Origin: Nitrospinota bacterium
Lineage (GTDB): Bacteria > Nitrospinota_A > UBA7883
Assembly: GCA_029881335.1 (NCBI GenBank)
Contig: JAOUMU010000019.1
Span: 1 to 36,453 of the forward strand
Length of the DNA: 36,453 bases
Reading direction: 5' to 3'
Both the position numbers and the translations under genes were made by a program. Position 1 is the first letter of the stretch; the number at the start of each line of letters is the position of its first letter. Of this stretch, positions 24,324-32,667 are shown piece after piece. The notes below the pieces were generated by a model. It was not told where the DNA came from and did not search any database. It worked only from the letters and a program-made list of their open reading frames with translations.

Positions 24324-25635
24324 AATCCCGATAATAGCTATGGCGGTTATGGCCATGGTGGCCGCTGCGGGCCATGCTGTGGCCGAAGAGGCGCCGGATA
24401 TAAAAATCACCACGGAACGCACCGAATCGAGACTGGTGGAGGTGGCGGTGGCCGAATTTTCCCATGAGGGGACAGACTCCCTGGGGCTCGGCGCCCTGGC
24501 TGCCAGCGTAATAGATTTCGACTTGGGATTCTCCGGATATTTCAAGACGGTGGAGGATAAGGGATTCGTGGCGGCGGTGGATCTGAAGGACAAAAAAACC
24601 GGGATTATCGACTATGAATCGTGGAAAACCATCTCCTCTAACTTCATGGTGAAGGGAAAGGTTATTCCGGAGGGGAACAGCAAGGTCTCCATCGAGGTCT
24701 TGGTCTACGACCTGCAATGGCGCAAGATGGATTTCGGCAAGAGGTACACCTCCTCGCTAACCATGTTTCGCCAGATGCTCCACCAGTTTTGCGACGATTT
24801 TGTGCATCGCTATACCGGCGAGCCTGGTGTGTCCCGGTCCAGGATGGTGTTCGTTTCCTCCATCCGCGGCCGCAAGGAGCTGATGATGGTGGATTATGAC
24901 GGATATAATCCACGGCAGATCACCACTGAGCGCACACTGGTGCTCTCCCCGTCGTGGAACCAGGTGAACAGTAACCTTGTGCTTTTCACCACCTATCGAT
25001 ATCGAAACCCGGACCTTTACGTAATGGACCTTTCCACAAAGGCGCGTTATCCGCTTTCCACGGTCATAGGTGTAAACAGCACGGGCGAATGGTCGCCAGA
25101 CGGCGCCCGGGTGGCCTTCTCCATTTCCCGGCAGGGGAATTCGGATATATACATTGTAAACGCCGATGGAAGGGGGCTGACCCGTATCACCGACCTACGA
25201 AGCGCCGAGCTCAACCCCACATGGAGCCCGGACGGCAAGAAACTTGCCTTCACATCGGACATGTCCGGATCCCCCCAGATATACGTCATGAATGTGGACG
25301 GGTCGGGACGCGAGCGGCTCAGCTTCGACAGTCGATACTCCGATGGCGCCGCCTGGAGCCCCAAAGGGGAGAAACTGGCCTATGCCTCACGGGTGTACAA
25401 CAATTTCGACATAACAGTGCAGTCGATGGTGGATATGTCGGTAAAGATGATAACCGAGGGGTACGGCAGTGGAAACAACGAGACGCCGTCCTGGGCCAGG
25501 GATGGGCGCCATGTCGTGTTTTCCTCCAACAATACCGGCGCGACGCAGCTGTATATTTCCGGGCTGGATGGCAAGCAACCGAGGCGGATCACTAGCCTTC
25601 CCGGCGGGGCGACCCAGCCTTCCTGGGGCCCGTGA
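24307..25635 (+). CDS. tolB: TolB, periplasmic beta-propeller protein of the Tol-Pal system
   Basis: TolB is a periplasmic protein that binds Pal and outer-membrane partners. The 442-residue protein has a cleavable signal peptide (IPIIAMAVMAMVAAAGHAVA), an N-terminal alpha/beta domain (LVEVAVAEFSHEGTDSLGLG) and a six-bladed WD40-like/TolB propeller with the repeated pattern W-SPDG-K-AF-S (for example TGEWSPDGARVAFSISRQGN, PTWSPDGKKLAFTSDMSGSP, AAWSPKGEKLAYASRVYNNF). The ATG at 24307 is chosen because the signal peptide begins there; the frame is open to 24274. It overlaps the TolA/TonB-like gene by 17 bp. The next gene, pal, has its own promoter. Confidence 0.95.
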   Translation: MLRENKIPIIAMAVMAMVAAAGHAVAEEAPDIKITTERTESRLVEVAVAEFSHEGTDSLGLGALAASVIDFDLGFSGYFKTVEDKGFVAAVDLKDKKTGIIDYESWKTISSNFMVKGKVIPEGNSKVSIEVLVYDLQWRKMDFGKRYTSSLTMFRQMLHQFCDDFVHRYTGEPGVSRSRMVFVSSIRGRKELMMVDYDGYNPRQITTERTLVLSPSWNQVNSNLVLFTTYRYRNPDLYVMDLSTKARYPLSTVIGVNSTGEWSPDGARVAFSISRQGNSDIYIVNADGRGLTRITDLRSAELNPTWSPDGKKLAFTSDMSGSPQIYVMNVDGSGRERLSFDSRYSDGAAWSPKGEKLAYASRVYNNFDITVQSMVDMSVKMITEGYGSGNNETPSWARDGRHVVFSSNNTGATQLYISGLDGKQPRRITSLPGGATQPSWGP

Positions 25636-25658
25636 GAATCTTCCCCGGACGAACTTTC

Positions 25659-25687
25659 TTGAAAGTTTGACATAAAAATGCTAGATT
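25659..25687 (+). promoter_or_regulatory. Probable pal promoter
   Basis: TTGAAA (25659-25664), a 17-bp spacer and TAGATT (25682-25687) lie in the 108-bp gap between tolB and pal. An overlapping TTGACA at 25667-25672 has no -10 at the right distance. An extra internal promoter for the abundant lipoprotein Pal is common in other Gram-negative bacteria. Confidence 0.45.
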
Positions 25688-25743
25688 CACCCCTTTAAAG
25701 GAAGGGGTAGATAGAATTGAACGAAAATATAGAGGGAAGGATA

Positions 25744-26310
25744 ATGCGCATTAACAACGTAAATAAATTTTTATCATTTATATTCTTGGCGGTTATCATC
25801 GCATTTTCACAAGGATGCGCCAAAAAGGGCGCCAACGCAGGGGCAAAGACCGAGTTTGGCGGCCCTAACTCAGGTGACCAGTTCCGTCCCGGCGGAGAAG
25901 CGGGCCAGCTGAGCCCCGAACAGGAAAATATAGAAGCCAGGGACGCCAGATACCGGGAGGTCACTTCCGGCGCATTGCAGGACGTTTTTTTCGATTTCGA
26001 CAGGTCGGAGCTGCGGGAGGACTCTAAAGCCGTTATTGAGTCCAACGCTCGATGGATAATCGCCAATCCTGGAATGAAAATCCAAATCGAGGGTCATTGC
26101 GACGAACGGGGAACGGAAGAGTATAATCTGGCCTTGGGTGAGCGGCGGGCCACAACGGTGAAAAATTACCTGACCTCCATGGGAGTGGACAACAAGAGGC
26201 TTTTCACAATAAGCTACGGGGAGGAAATCGCGCTGGATCCCGGACATTCCGAAGAAGCCTGGGCGAAAAATCGCAGGGCCCATTTTGTGACAACGGAAGC
26301 GAACTTCTGA
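25744..26310 (+). CDS. pal: Peptidoglycan-associated lipoprotein Pal
   Basis: Pal is an outer-membrane lipoprotein that binds peptidoglycan and TolB. It has 188 residues. The signal peptide ends at a lipobox-type cysteine (Cys25 in [11 protein letters not shown]). A short linker then leads into the OmpA-like domain: [55 protein letters not shown] and AKNRRAHFV. The conserved Asp and Arg that bind diaminopimelate are within the EGHCDERG and NRRA motifs. The ATG at 25744 follows AAGGAT and gives a normal signal peptide; the frame is open to a TTG at 25717. A strong terminator follows the gene. Confidence 0.95.
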   Translation: MRINNVNKFLSFIFLAVIIAFSQGCAKKGANAGAKTEFGGPNSGDQFRPGGEAGQLSPEQENIEARDARYREVTSGALQDVFFDFDRSELREDSKAVIESNARWIIANPGMKIQIEGHCDERGTEEYNLALGERRATTVKNYLTSMGVDNKRLFTISYGEEIALDPGHSEEAWAKNRRAHFVTTEANF

Positions 26311-26350
26311 TCCCTTTCCCGCTGCCATGTAGCGGGGAATAGGCCATTTA

Positions 26351-26382
26351 AGGGGGAACCGCATAGCGTTCCCCTCTTTTTT
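26351..26382 (+). terminator. Rho-independent terminator after pal
   Basis: GGGGAAC (26353-26359) pairs with GTTCCCC (26368-26374) across an 8-base loop and is followed by CTCTTTTTT. It lies 40 bp after the pal stop and only 13 bp before the ybgF start. It would reduce, or uncouple, expression of ybgF relative to pal. Confidence 0.85.
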
Positions 26383-26394
26383 ATTTATCGGACA

Positions 26395-27381
26395 ATGCAT
26401 AAAAAGTTATCAGACCACGGAACTACTTTTTTGCGGGGAGCGGTTCTGGCATCCTCCATTTTCACCCTGGGCGGCTGCGCCATGAACTCTGGAGTGGATC
26501 AGGCCCTTCGCGACGCCAGGGAGATCAACGCTAAAGTGGACTCCCTCCAGAATGAGCAGCGCGAACAGACTAAAATCATCCAGTCCGTGCATTCCGCCCT
26601 GCGCAACCAGGCCGATATGGCCGCCGACTTCGGCCGACTTCAGGACTCGGTGATGGTGTTAGGTGGCCGAATCGAGGAGCTCAACGCCAGGATAGCCATG
26701 CTGGGGCAGAAGCTGGAGGGAGTTCGCTCCACTTCCGGCGGTGGTGTGGCCAACGAGGCGGAAATCCGTGTAATAAACCTGCGGCTGGAAAAACTCAACG
26801 AGAGAGTAAAGGATATATCGGTCAAGCTGTCCAAGGCTCTGGGCGAACCTGTGGAGGAAGTGGCCCCAGGAGGCTCTATTCCCGCGGCGGCCCTTATCCC
26901 CGGCCAGACCGAAATACGGGAAAGCGCCACCGTATGGGGAGCCCCTTCGGTGGAGACAAGCCCCCAGACGCCTCCGGAGCAGGACGTAAAGCAGGACGTA
27001 AAGCAGGAGCCGGGCGAGCTTTATCAGCGCGCATACAGCGCCTATCTGTCCGGGCAGTTCGACGAGGCGGTATCGGGGTTTGATGAATACCTGAAACTGT
27101 ATCCGAATACGGAGCTTTCCGACAACGCCATTTACTGGCTTGCCGAGTCCTACCTGGGCGCGGATAACCTGGAAGCCGCCTCCGCCGCTTTCGACCGAAT
27201 GGCCGAGACCTTTCCATACAGCAACAAAGCGCCCACGGCCCTTTTGCGCAACGCTCAGATTTTCATCAAGCAGGGGCAAACGGCCCAGGCGGTTGATAAG
27301 CTGAAACTGGTCATAGATAAATATCCCACCGCGCACGAGGCCGCCACGGCCAGAGGCAGGCTGGAGGAGATTAAACAATGA
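26395..27381 (+). CDS. ybgF: Tol-Pal system protein YbgF/CpoB (lipoprotein, TPR)
   Basis: A 328-residue periplasmic protein of the YbgF/CpoB family, which coordinates Tol-Pal with peptidoglycan synthesis at division in E. coli. The N-terminus has a lipobox (LGGC, Cys28), unlike the E. coli protein. Next comes a coiled-coil region (AREINAKVDSLQNEQREQTK and on) for trimerisation, then a Pro-rich linker containing a 12-bp tandem duplication. Three TPR-like motifs end the protein (YQRAYSAYLSGQFDEAVSGF, IYWLAESYLGADNLEAASAA, APTALLRNAQIFIKQGQTAQ). The start codon lies 12 bp after the pal terminator, so it may depend on read-through or an unseen promoter. Confidence 0.9.
   Translation: MHKKLSDHGTTFLRGAVLASSIFTLGGCAMNSGVDQALRDAREINAKVDSLQNEQREQTKIIQSVHSALRNQADMAADFGRLQDSVMVLGGRIEELNARIAMLGQKLEGVRSTSGGGVANEAEIRVINLRLEKLNERVKDISVKLSKALGEPVEEVAPGGSIPAAALIPGQTEIRESATVWGAPSVETSPQTPPEQDVKQDVKQEPGELYQRAYSAYLSGQFDEAVSGFDEYLKLYPNTELSDNAIYWLAESYLGADNLEAASAAFDRMAETFPYSNKAPTALLRNAQIFIKQGQTAQAVDKLKLVIDKYPTAHEAATARGRLEEIKQ
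26979..27008 (+). repeat. 12-bp tandem repeat within ybgF
   Basis: GCAGGACGTAAA occurs twice in direct succession (26979-26990, 26991-27002), followed by a third partial copy GCAGGA. It encodes Q-D-V-K repeats in the Pro/Glu-rich linker. Because the unit is a multiple of three, copy changes would lengthen the linker without breaking the frame. Confidence 0.9.
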
Positions 27382-27432
27382 CCATTGAAATATTCGTTCA
27401 GACAAAACATTATCCGGGAGAGTACAGTCATC

Positions 27433-29352
27433 ATGCTTGACGTTTTCAGGGAAGGGGCCAAATCCTGGCTAAGCAAGGTTTTTATCTGGGGTGTCGCATT
27501 CACCTTTGTGGGAGCCGCTTTCATGGTATGGGGTCAGCAGGGCGCCCAGCGGCTGGTGGCTGTGGCTATGGTGGGGGACGATGAGATTTCCAGAGCCGAC
27601 TGGTATCAGCGGACAAAAGCTATCGAGAGCAATCTTCGCACCCAGCTGGGGGGCCAGCTGGATCCGGAACTGCTAAAGAGCCTGAACCCCAGTTCTATGG
27701 CCCTGGACGCTCTTATCGAGGAGGCGCTGATGCGCCGGGAAGCGATGATAGCCGGGGTGGACGTGAGCGACGAGGAGGCCCGCGAGACTGTGATGGGAAT
27801 GCGCGAATTCATGACGGACGGAATGTTCGACCGGCGCAAGTACCAGGACATCCTGAATCTCAACGGTTACAAGCCTGCCGATTTCGAGGCTAATATACGC
27901 CAGGATATCCTGACGGCCAAGTTCCGTTCCCTGATCCAGCGCGCGGTGCGGGTATCCGACGCTGAAGCTCTGGATGTCTATATCCGAGACAACCAGGAGG
28001 TGGTGGTGGCGTATGCGGAGGCGTCTGATGAGAGCCTGCGCAAGGAGATTAGCGCCAGCGATGACGAGCTGAAAGAGTGGTATTCCAAAAGGCAGCTTGA
28101 ATTTGAGACTCCTGACCGGCGCATGTTCAGGATCATGACCGCCTACCCTGGCTCTTTCGAGCTGACGGCGTCCGTGAGCGAAGAGGAGATGAGGGATTAT
28201 TACGATAAGCACAAGGCGGAGTTTGAAACGAGCGAGGCGGTGGAGGCGAGCCACATTCTGGCCAAGGTGGAGATGGGCGCACCGGAGGAGGCCGACAAAG
28301 CGGCCAGGGAAAAGATTGAAAAGGCCCTGGCCAGGGTGGTAGCTGGAGAGGATTTCGCAGAAGTGGCCCGCCAGATGAGCGAGGACGCGGCAAACGCGTC
28401 AAAGGGCGGGGAGCTGGGCAAGTTCACCAAGGGACAGATGGTGCAGGCTTTCGATGATGTGGTTTTCACCATGAGAACAGGTGAAATCTCTAAGCCTTTC
28501 AAGACCCCGTTTGGTTGGCACGTTGTAAAGGTCACCAGAAATATTGAGCCTGGTATCGCCGAGTTTTCCCAGGTGAGGGAACTGGTGAAGATTAAGGCGA
28601 AAAAAGCCAAGGCTGCCGAAGAGGCCGAGGTGGCGATATACAAGGCTGCGGAAGGCGCCACGGTGGAGAATTTTGCCCAGAAAGCCGCGGATGATAAGAA
28701 TCTTCGCATGGAGCCTTTGATCCTGTCCCGCACCAACTCGATTCCGGATATTCCAGATTCCAAGGAGATAATGAGCGCCCTGTTTTCCATGGAGAGGGGA
28801 ACCGTTTCCAAAATAATCAGCTTTGACGAAGGATACGCCCTCCTGGCGCTCGACGATCTTGTTCCCGCGGCCTCGCCCCCGTTTGAACAGATCCGGGAGC
28901 AGGTAAAGGCCCGCTACATCAGCGAGAAGGCCAGGCAACTTGGCAGGGAGAAGACGGAGAAGATAGTGGCCATGGTCCGCGAGGAGAAAAAGACCTTTGC
29001 GGAGGCGGTTCGCGCGATGGGGCTGGAAGTTAAGACAACCAGGCCCTTCTCCGCTACTTCGCTTCGCGGGGATAAGTCTGAACAGGAGAGCGGCCAGTCA
29101 TCTGAAGCTTTCGCCATGGAAAAAGGCGATGTGAAATCTATTCCCGGAATGAAGGGGTATGTGGCCATATTGCTGGTGGACCGTCAGCCCATCGATTATT
29201 CCCTGGCTGCGGGCAAGATCGAAGCCTCGCGCCAGAGCCTGTTGGCCGCCAAACGGGACAAGATTCTGGCCCAAGTAGTAAGCCAGCTTCGCAAGAAAGC
29301 CGAAGAAGCAGGGAAGATCGAAATCTTCGAAAAGATGGACAACGGAGCATAA
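27433..29352 (+). CDS. PpiD-like periplasmic chaperone with parvulin PPIase domain
   Basis: A 639-residue SurA/PpiD-type folding factor anchored in the inner membrane by one N-terminal helix (LSKVFIWGVAFTFVGAAFMV). A SurA-N-like chaperone domain follows (ALIEEALMRREAMIAGVDVS and MREFMTDGMFDRRKYQDILN). Then comes a clear parvulin domain (EASHILAKVEMG, GEDFAEVARQMSEDAANASK, GGELGKFTKGQMVQAFDDVV, TPFGWHVVKVT), and a long C-terminal helical part. The length is near that of E. coli PpiD (623). The ATG at 27433 gives MLDVFREGAKSWLSK, matching PpiD starts; the frame is open to 27385. It lies 51 bp after ybgF and ends in a strong terminator, so it closes the Tol-Pal block. Single-parvulin PpiD proteins often have low isomerase activity; this cannot be judged here. 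Confidence 0.92.
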   Translation: MLDVFREGAKSWLSKVFIWGVAFTFVGAAFMVWGQQGAQRLVAVAMVGDDEISRADWYQRTKAIESNLRTQLGGQLDPELLKSLNPSSMALDALIEEALMRREAMIAGVDVSDEEARETVMGMREFMTDGMFDRRKYQDILNLNGYKPADFEANIRQDILTAKFRSLIQRAVRVSDAEALDVYIRDNQEVVVAYAEASDESLRKEISASDDELKEWYSKRQLEFETPDRRMFRIMTAYPGSFELTASVSEEEMRDYYDKHKAEFETSEAVEASHILAKVEMGAPEEADKAAREKIEKALARVVAGEDFAEVARQMSEDAANASKGGELGKFTKGQMVQAFDDVVFTMRTGEISKPFKTPFGWHVVKVTRNIEPGIAEFSQVRELVKIKAKKAKAAEEAEVAIYKAAEGATVENFAQKAADDKNLRMEPLILSRTNSIPDIPDSKEIMSALFSMERGTVSKIISFDEGYALLALDDLVPAASPPFEQIREQVKARYISEKARQLGREKTEKIVAMVREEKKTFAEAVRAMGLEVKTTRPFSATSLRGDKSEQESGQSSEAFAMEKGDVKSIPGMKGYVAILLVDRQPIDYSLAAGKIEASRQSLLAAKRDKILAQVVSQLRKKAEEAGKIEIFEKMDNGA

Positions 29353-29379
29353 AACTGCAAGTTCGCTTCGACCTTTAAT

Positions 29380-29412
29380 AACCGGTGGATTATTGATCCG
29401 CCGGTTTTTTTT
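29380..29412 (+). terminator. Rho-independent terminator after the PpiD-like gene
   Basis: AACCGGTGGAT (29380-29390) pairs with ATCCGCCGGTT (29396-29406), with one G-U pair, a 5-base loop and a run of eight T. It ends the tol-pal/ppiD transcript, just before the convergent ankyrin gene. Confidence 0.85.
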
Positions 29413-29427
29413 CGCAGGAAGTAAGGT

Positions 29428-30348
29428 CTATTTGCGCTTCTTCTTCTCCTCGCTCCTTAAAGCTTCCACTTTTTTCGGATCCACAATCGCCCCATTATTG
29501 GCCAAAAGCACGACTAACTCCAGATTCTCCTTGGCCAGGGCATAGTCGGAAGCGGTGTAGCCGTCTTTATCCTTGGCGTTGACATCAACCCCCTTTTCCG
29601 TGAGCAGCTTCACCATTTCATACCTTCCCGCAACCACCGCCATCATCAGCGCGCTTAATCCCCGCTCATCCATGGCGTTGATATCGGCGCCCTTGCTCAA
29701 TAGCAATTTCGCCTCCTCCTCCCTGTTCCAGGAAGCCGCCACCATAAGGGGAGTCAGCCCTCTGCGATCCCTGCCGTTGATATCGGCGCCTAATTTTAGC
29801 TGTTCCAGGACCAGGTCCCTCATTCCCCCCGCCAAAGCGGCGGACAGTAGCAGGGATTTATCCTCATTCGTCTGGTTCCGTTTGGCGCCTTTTTCGGCAA
29901 GTAACTGGTATATCTCTTCCTGCCTGTTGGATACGGCCACCAGGAGGGGGGTCATTCCGAATTGGTTACTTCCATCAATATTCGCCCCGCGTACAAGCAG
30001 CATCCGCACCACGTACAGATGGCCGTTGTATGCGGCGGCGAGAAGCGGAGTGGAACCGAAGTTATCACCCGCGTCGATCTGGGCGCCCTTGGCCAGTAGA
30101 ATGTGAGCAATGCCTATATGCCCGTTGGCGCAGGCCGCATGCAGTGGAGTGGCGCCCTGGTGATTCTTTGACATTACATTGGCTCCCGCGTCGAGAAGCT
30201 TCTTGATTTCGGCCACATCGCCAGAGGTGGCGGCCAACATCAGTTTCTCCTCCGGCGTGGCCTGGGCCAGCGCGAAGGAGGGGGCCATCGCCAATATAAA
30301 AGCCGTCAACCATGCAAGGTTGCGGATTGATCGAACAATATTATTCAT
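29428..30348 (-). CDS. Secreted ankyrin-repeat protein
   Basis: A 306-residue protein with a clean signal peptide (LAWLTAFILAMAPSFALAQA) followed by about eight ankyrin repeats covering nearly the whole length. Consensus pieces include GATPLHAACANGHIGIAHIL, GSTPLLAAAYNGHLYVVRML, GLTPLMVAASWNREEEAKLL and GLSALMMAVVAGRYEMVKLL. The C-terminus is Lys/Arg-rich (EALRSEEKKKRK). Ankyrin stacks bind other proteins; in a periplasmic location the partner is unknown. Such genes are scattered in many bacteria and are not by themselves proof of host interaction. AGGA lies 10 bp before the ATG. It is convergent with the PpiD-like gene and upstream of nothing recognisable as a partner. Confidence 0.9.
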   Translation of the reverse strand: MNNIVRSIRNLAWLTAFILAMAPSFALAQATPEEKLMLAATSGDVAEIKKLLDAGANVMSKNHQGATPLHAACANGHIGIAHILLAKGAQIDAGDNFGSTPLLAAAYNGHLYVVRMLLVRGANIDGSNQFGMTPLLVAVSNRQEEIYQLLAEKGAKRNQTNEDKSLLLSAALAGGMRDLVLEQLKLGADINGRDRRGLTPLMVAASWNREEEAKLLLSKGADINAMDERGLSALMMAVVAGRYEMVKLLTEKGVDVNAKDKDGYTASDYALAKENLELVVLLANNGAIVDPKKVEALRSEEKKKRK

Positions 30349-30442
30349 TAGCTAAAATTCCTGAAAGTCAAAGATTCTAACAAATATCGGCGCCTGACCG
30401 CATTCCTAAAAAAGAATTGGAAGAAATCCTGAGCCACTGCCC

Positions 30443-31558
30443 TCACTCCTCCGTAGCATCCTCCTCCGGGCCGATAGTCTCCATGCGCTTCATTTTCCTA
30501 TCCATCTGGCGCACAGAGGTGAACACCTCATCCAGGGCGCCGTCCGCCTGGTCCAGCTTTTCCCGAGCTTTTCCCAATCTATCGCCGAATCGGCCGAACT
30601 CCTTGCGGATCAGCGCCAAAAGCTCCCACACCTCCTTGCTTCGTTTTTGCATGGCCAGGGTGGTGAATCCCATCCGCAGACTCAGCAAAAAAGCGGTGAT
30701 GGTGGAAGGCCCCACTATGGCCACCTTATACTCCCGCCTGGCAAGGTCCAGCAGTCCTGGGCGCCGCAATGCCTCAAGGTAGAGCCCTTCGGCGGGGAGG
30801 AACATGATCGCGAAGTCCGCCGTGATCGGAGGATTGATGTACTTGTCGCCAATAGTCTTGGCCTGTTTTCTGATAGCCATCTCCAAGGCCTTTGCCGCCT
30901 CCGCGATCATCGTGACATCACCGGCCTCCTGGGCGTCCAGCAGGCGCTGGTAGTCCTCCAGGGGGAATTTGGAATCCACAGAGAGGTACAAAGGAGAAGA
31001 GGCGCCTTCGCCACCAGGCAACATCACGGCAAACTCCACCCTCTCCTGCCCCTGGGACACTTGGGCGTTTTTCACATACTGGCCGGATGTCAGGGTATCT
31101 TCCAGGATCGCCTCCAGCCTGGCCTCCCCCCATGCGCCACGGCTGGTGATATTGGTCATGACCTTTTTCAGGTCCAGCACATCGGAGGCCACCTGGCTCA
31201 TTTCCCCCAGGTTCCGGTTGATCCTGGTCATCTGGTCCCCCACCCTGCTCAAGGTGTCGGCCAGCTTCCTTTCGATGCCATCACCGAACGCCTTGATCGA
31301 TTCCTTCTGTTCGGTGCGGTCCTGGCGGCCCCGCTCGGCGTTTTCCCGGCGGACAACCAGCATCTCCTCCCGCAGGGCTGTCTCCAGGCGTTCCTGACCC
31401 CGTTCCAGCACGGCGAAGTTTGTCCTATCCTTTTCCAGTTCCGCCTCCTGGCGCTTTATCCTGGAAAGCAGGAGAAACAACAGGCCAAGATTCAGCGCCG
31501 CCAGAGCCAAAGAGGCCACCGCTGGCATGTCACTAATCAGGATTGATCGAATTTCCAT
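30443..31558 (-). CDS. rmuC: RmuC-family protein (DNA recombination-associated)
   Basis: A 371-residue RmuC protein. In E. coli, rmuC mutants show altered recombination at inverted repeats; the biochemistry is poorly known. The sequence has an N-terminal membrane segment (AVASLALAALNLGLLFLLLS), then a long coiled coil (RIKRQEAELEKDRTNFAVLE). Next comes the conserved nuclease-like domain (SRGAWGEARLEAILEDTLTS, LYLSVDSKFPLEDYQRLLDA, ADFAIMFLPAEGLYLEALRR) and a C-terminal helical tail with KVAIVGPSTITAFLLSLRMG. The ATG at 31558 (MEIRSILISDMP) is preferred; the frame is open to 31672, but that would overlap the divergent cysQ start. It is shorter than E. coli RmuC, mainly in the coiled coil. Confidence 0.92.
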   Translation of the reverse strand: MEIRSILISDMPAVASLALAALNLGLLFLLLSRIKRQEAELEKDRTNFAVLERGQERLETALREEMLVVRRENAERGRQDRTEQKESIKAFGDGIERKLADTLSRVGDQMTRINRNLGEMSQVASDVLDLKKVMTNITSRGAWGEARLEAILEDTLTSGQYVKNAQVSQGQERVEFAVMLPGGEGASSPLYLSVDSKFPLEDYQRLLDAQEAGDVTMIAEAAKALEMAIRKQAKTIGDKYINPPITADFAIMFLPAEGLYLEALRRPGLLDLARREYKVAIVGPSTITAFLLSLRMGFTTLAMQKRSKEVWELLALIRKEFGRFGDRLGKAREKLDQADGALDEVFTSVRQMDRKMKRMETIGPEEDATEE

Positions 31559-31644
31559 AATAAACCAAGGCGCAAGTTTCCTGTTATCATAACCCAACGG
31601 GGGGCCTGGCATCCCCGGGATATCCAAAAATAAGGAATCTGATT

Positions 31645-32460
31645 TTGACAGTAGAGACCGACTTGGCGCCACTGGCGCAAAATGTGGCCATAATCGCCGC
31701 CGAGGCCGGTGTGGCCGCCATGGAGCATTATATAAAGGCGGATGGCGTCGTGATGACCAAGGAGGATAGCAGCCCCCTTACCCTGGCTGACCTGGCATCG
31801 CACAATCTTATAATCGAAAGGCTCGGTGAGCTGACTCCGGATATACCAATCCTATCGGAGGAATCTGGCGACGAAATTGCTTATGAGATGCGGAAGGGGT
31901 GGAACCGGTTCTGGCTGGTGGACCCGTTGGACGGCACAAAGGAGTTTATCAAACGCAACGGTGAATTCACCGTGAACATAGCGCTGATGGAAAAAGGGCG
32001 CCCGGTGCTCGGAGCGGTGGACGCCCCGGCGTTGGGCAAGTCATACCACGCGTGGAAAGGGGGAGGCGCATACAGGTCCATCGGCGGCGGGGCGCCTGTC
32101 CGCATACATGTGGCGGACTACAGGGACCAGCGGCTGAAAGTTGTGGCCAGCAGATCCCACCAGACTCCGGAGCTGAAGGAATTTCTGGACAAGCTGGGTG
32201 AGTGCGATATAGTCAGCTCGGGCAGCTCGCTGAAGCTAATGATGGTGGCGGAGGGATCGGCGCATCTGTACCCCAGGATCGGCTATACCATGGAATGGGA
32301 CACGGCCGCAGCGCAAGTAGTGGTGGAGGAAGCCGGCGGGGAAGTGACCGATCTTGAGGGTCATCACCTGGGATACAACAAGGAATCGCTACGCAATCCA
32401 TTTTTCATGGTCTCCGGTAATCCGGTGTATCCATGGCATGGGTTGGTGGAAGGAATCTGA
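31645..32460 (+). CDS. cysQ: 3'(2'),5'-bisphosphate nucleotidase CysQ
   Basis: CysQ removes the 3'-phosphate from PAP (and PAPS), keeping sulfate assimilation and RNA turnover from being poisoned. The 271-residue protein matches the inositol-monophosphatase-like family: PILSEESGDE (metal ligand Glu), WLVDPLDGTKEFIKRNGEFT (the DPxDG(T/S) metal site), and MEWDTAAAQVVVEEAGGEVT at the C-terminus. The start is a TTG at 31645 with AAGGA 8 bp upstream, giving MTVETDLAPLAQNVAIIAAE. It is divergent from rmuC with 86 bp between and is followed by tRNA-Gly on the opposite strand. No sulfate-reduction genes are adjacent. Confidence 0.94.
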   Translation: MTVETDLAPLAQNVAIIAAEAGVAAMEHYIKADGVVMTKEDSSPLTLADLASHNLIIERLGELTPDIPILSEESGDEIAYEMRKGWNRFWLVDPLDGTKEFIKRNGEFTVNIALMEKGRPVLGAVDAPALGKSYHAWKGGGAYRSIGGGAPVRIHVADYRDQRLKVVASRSHQTPELKEFLDKLGECDIVSSGSSLKLMMVAEGSAHLYPRIGYTMEWDTAAAQVVVEEAGGEVTDLEGHHLGYNKESLRNPFFMVSGNPVYPWHGLVEGI

Positions 32461-32493
32461 TACCGATCCCGCGGCGGGGAGAGTGAGTGATAA

Positions 32494-32568
<75 letters not shown>

Positions 32569-32667
32569 TCGGAGAAATGAAAGACAATATTCTAGCCGGG
32601 TTCACGCCAATGTCAAGTTCCTTTATGGCTTTGCTCCGCCAGATGTCATTCCTGGCAGGCGGTTGAT

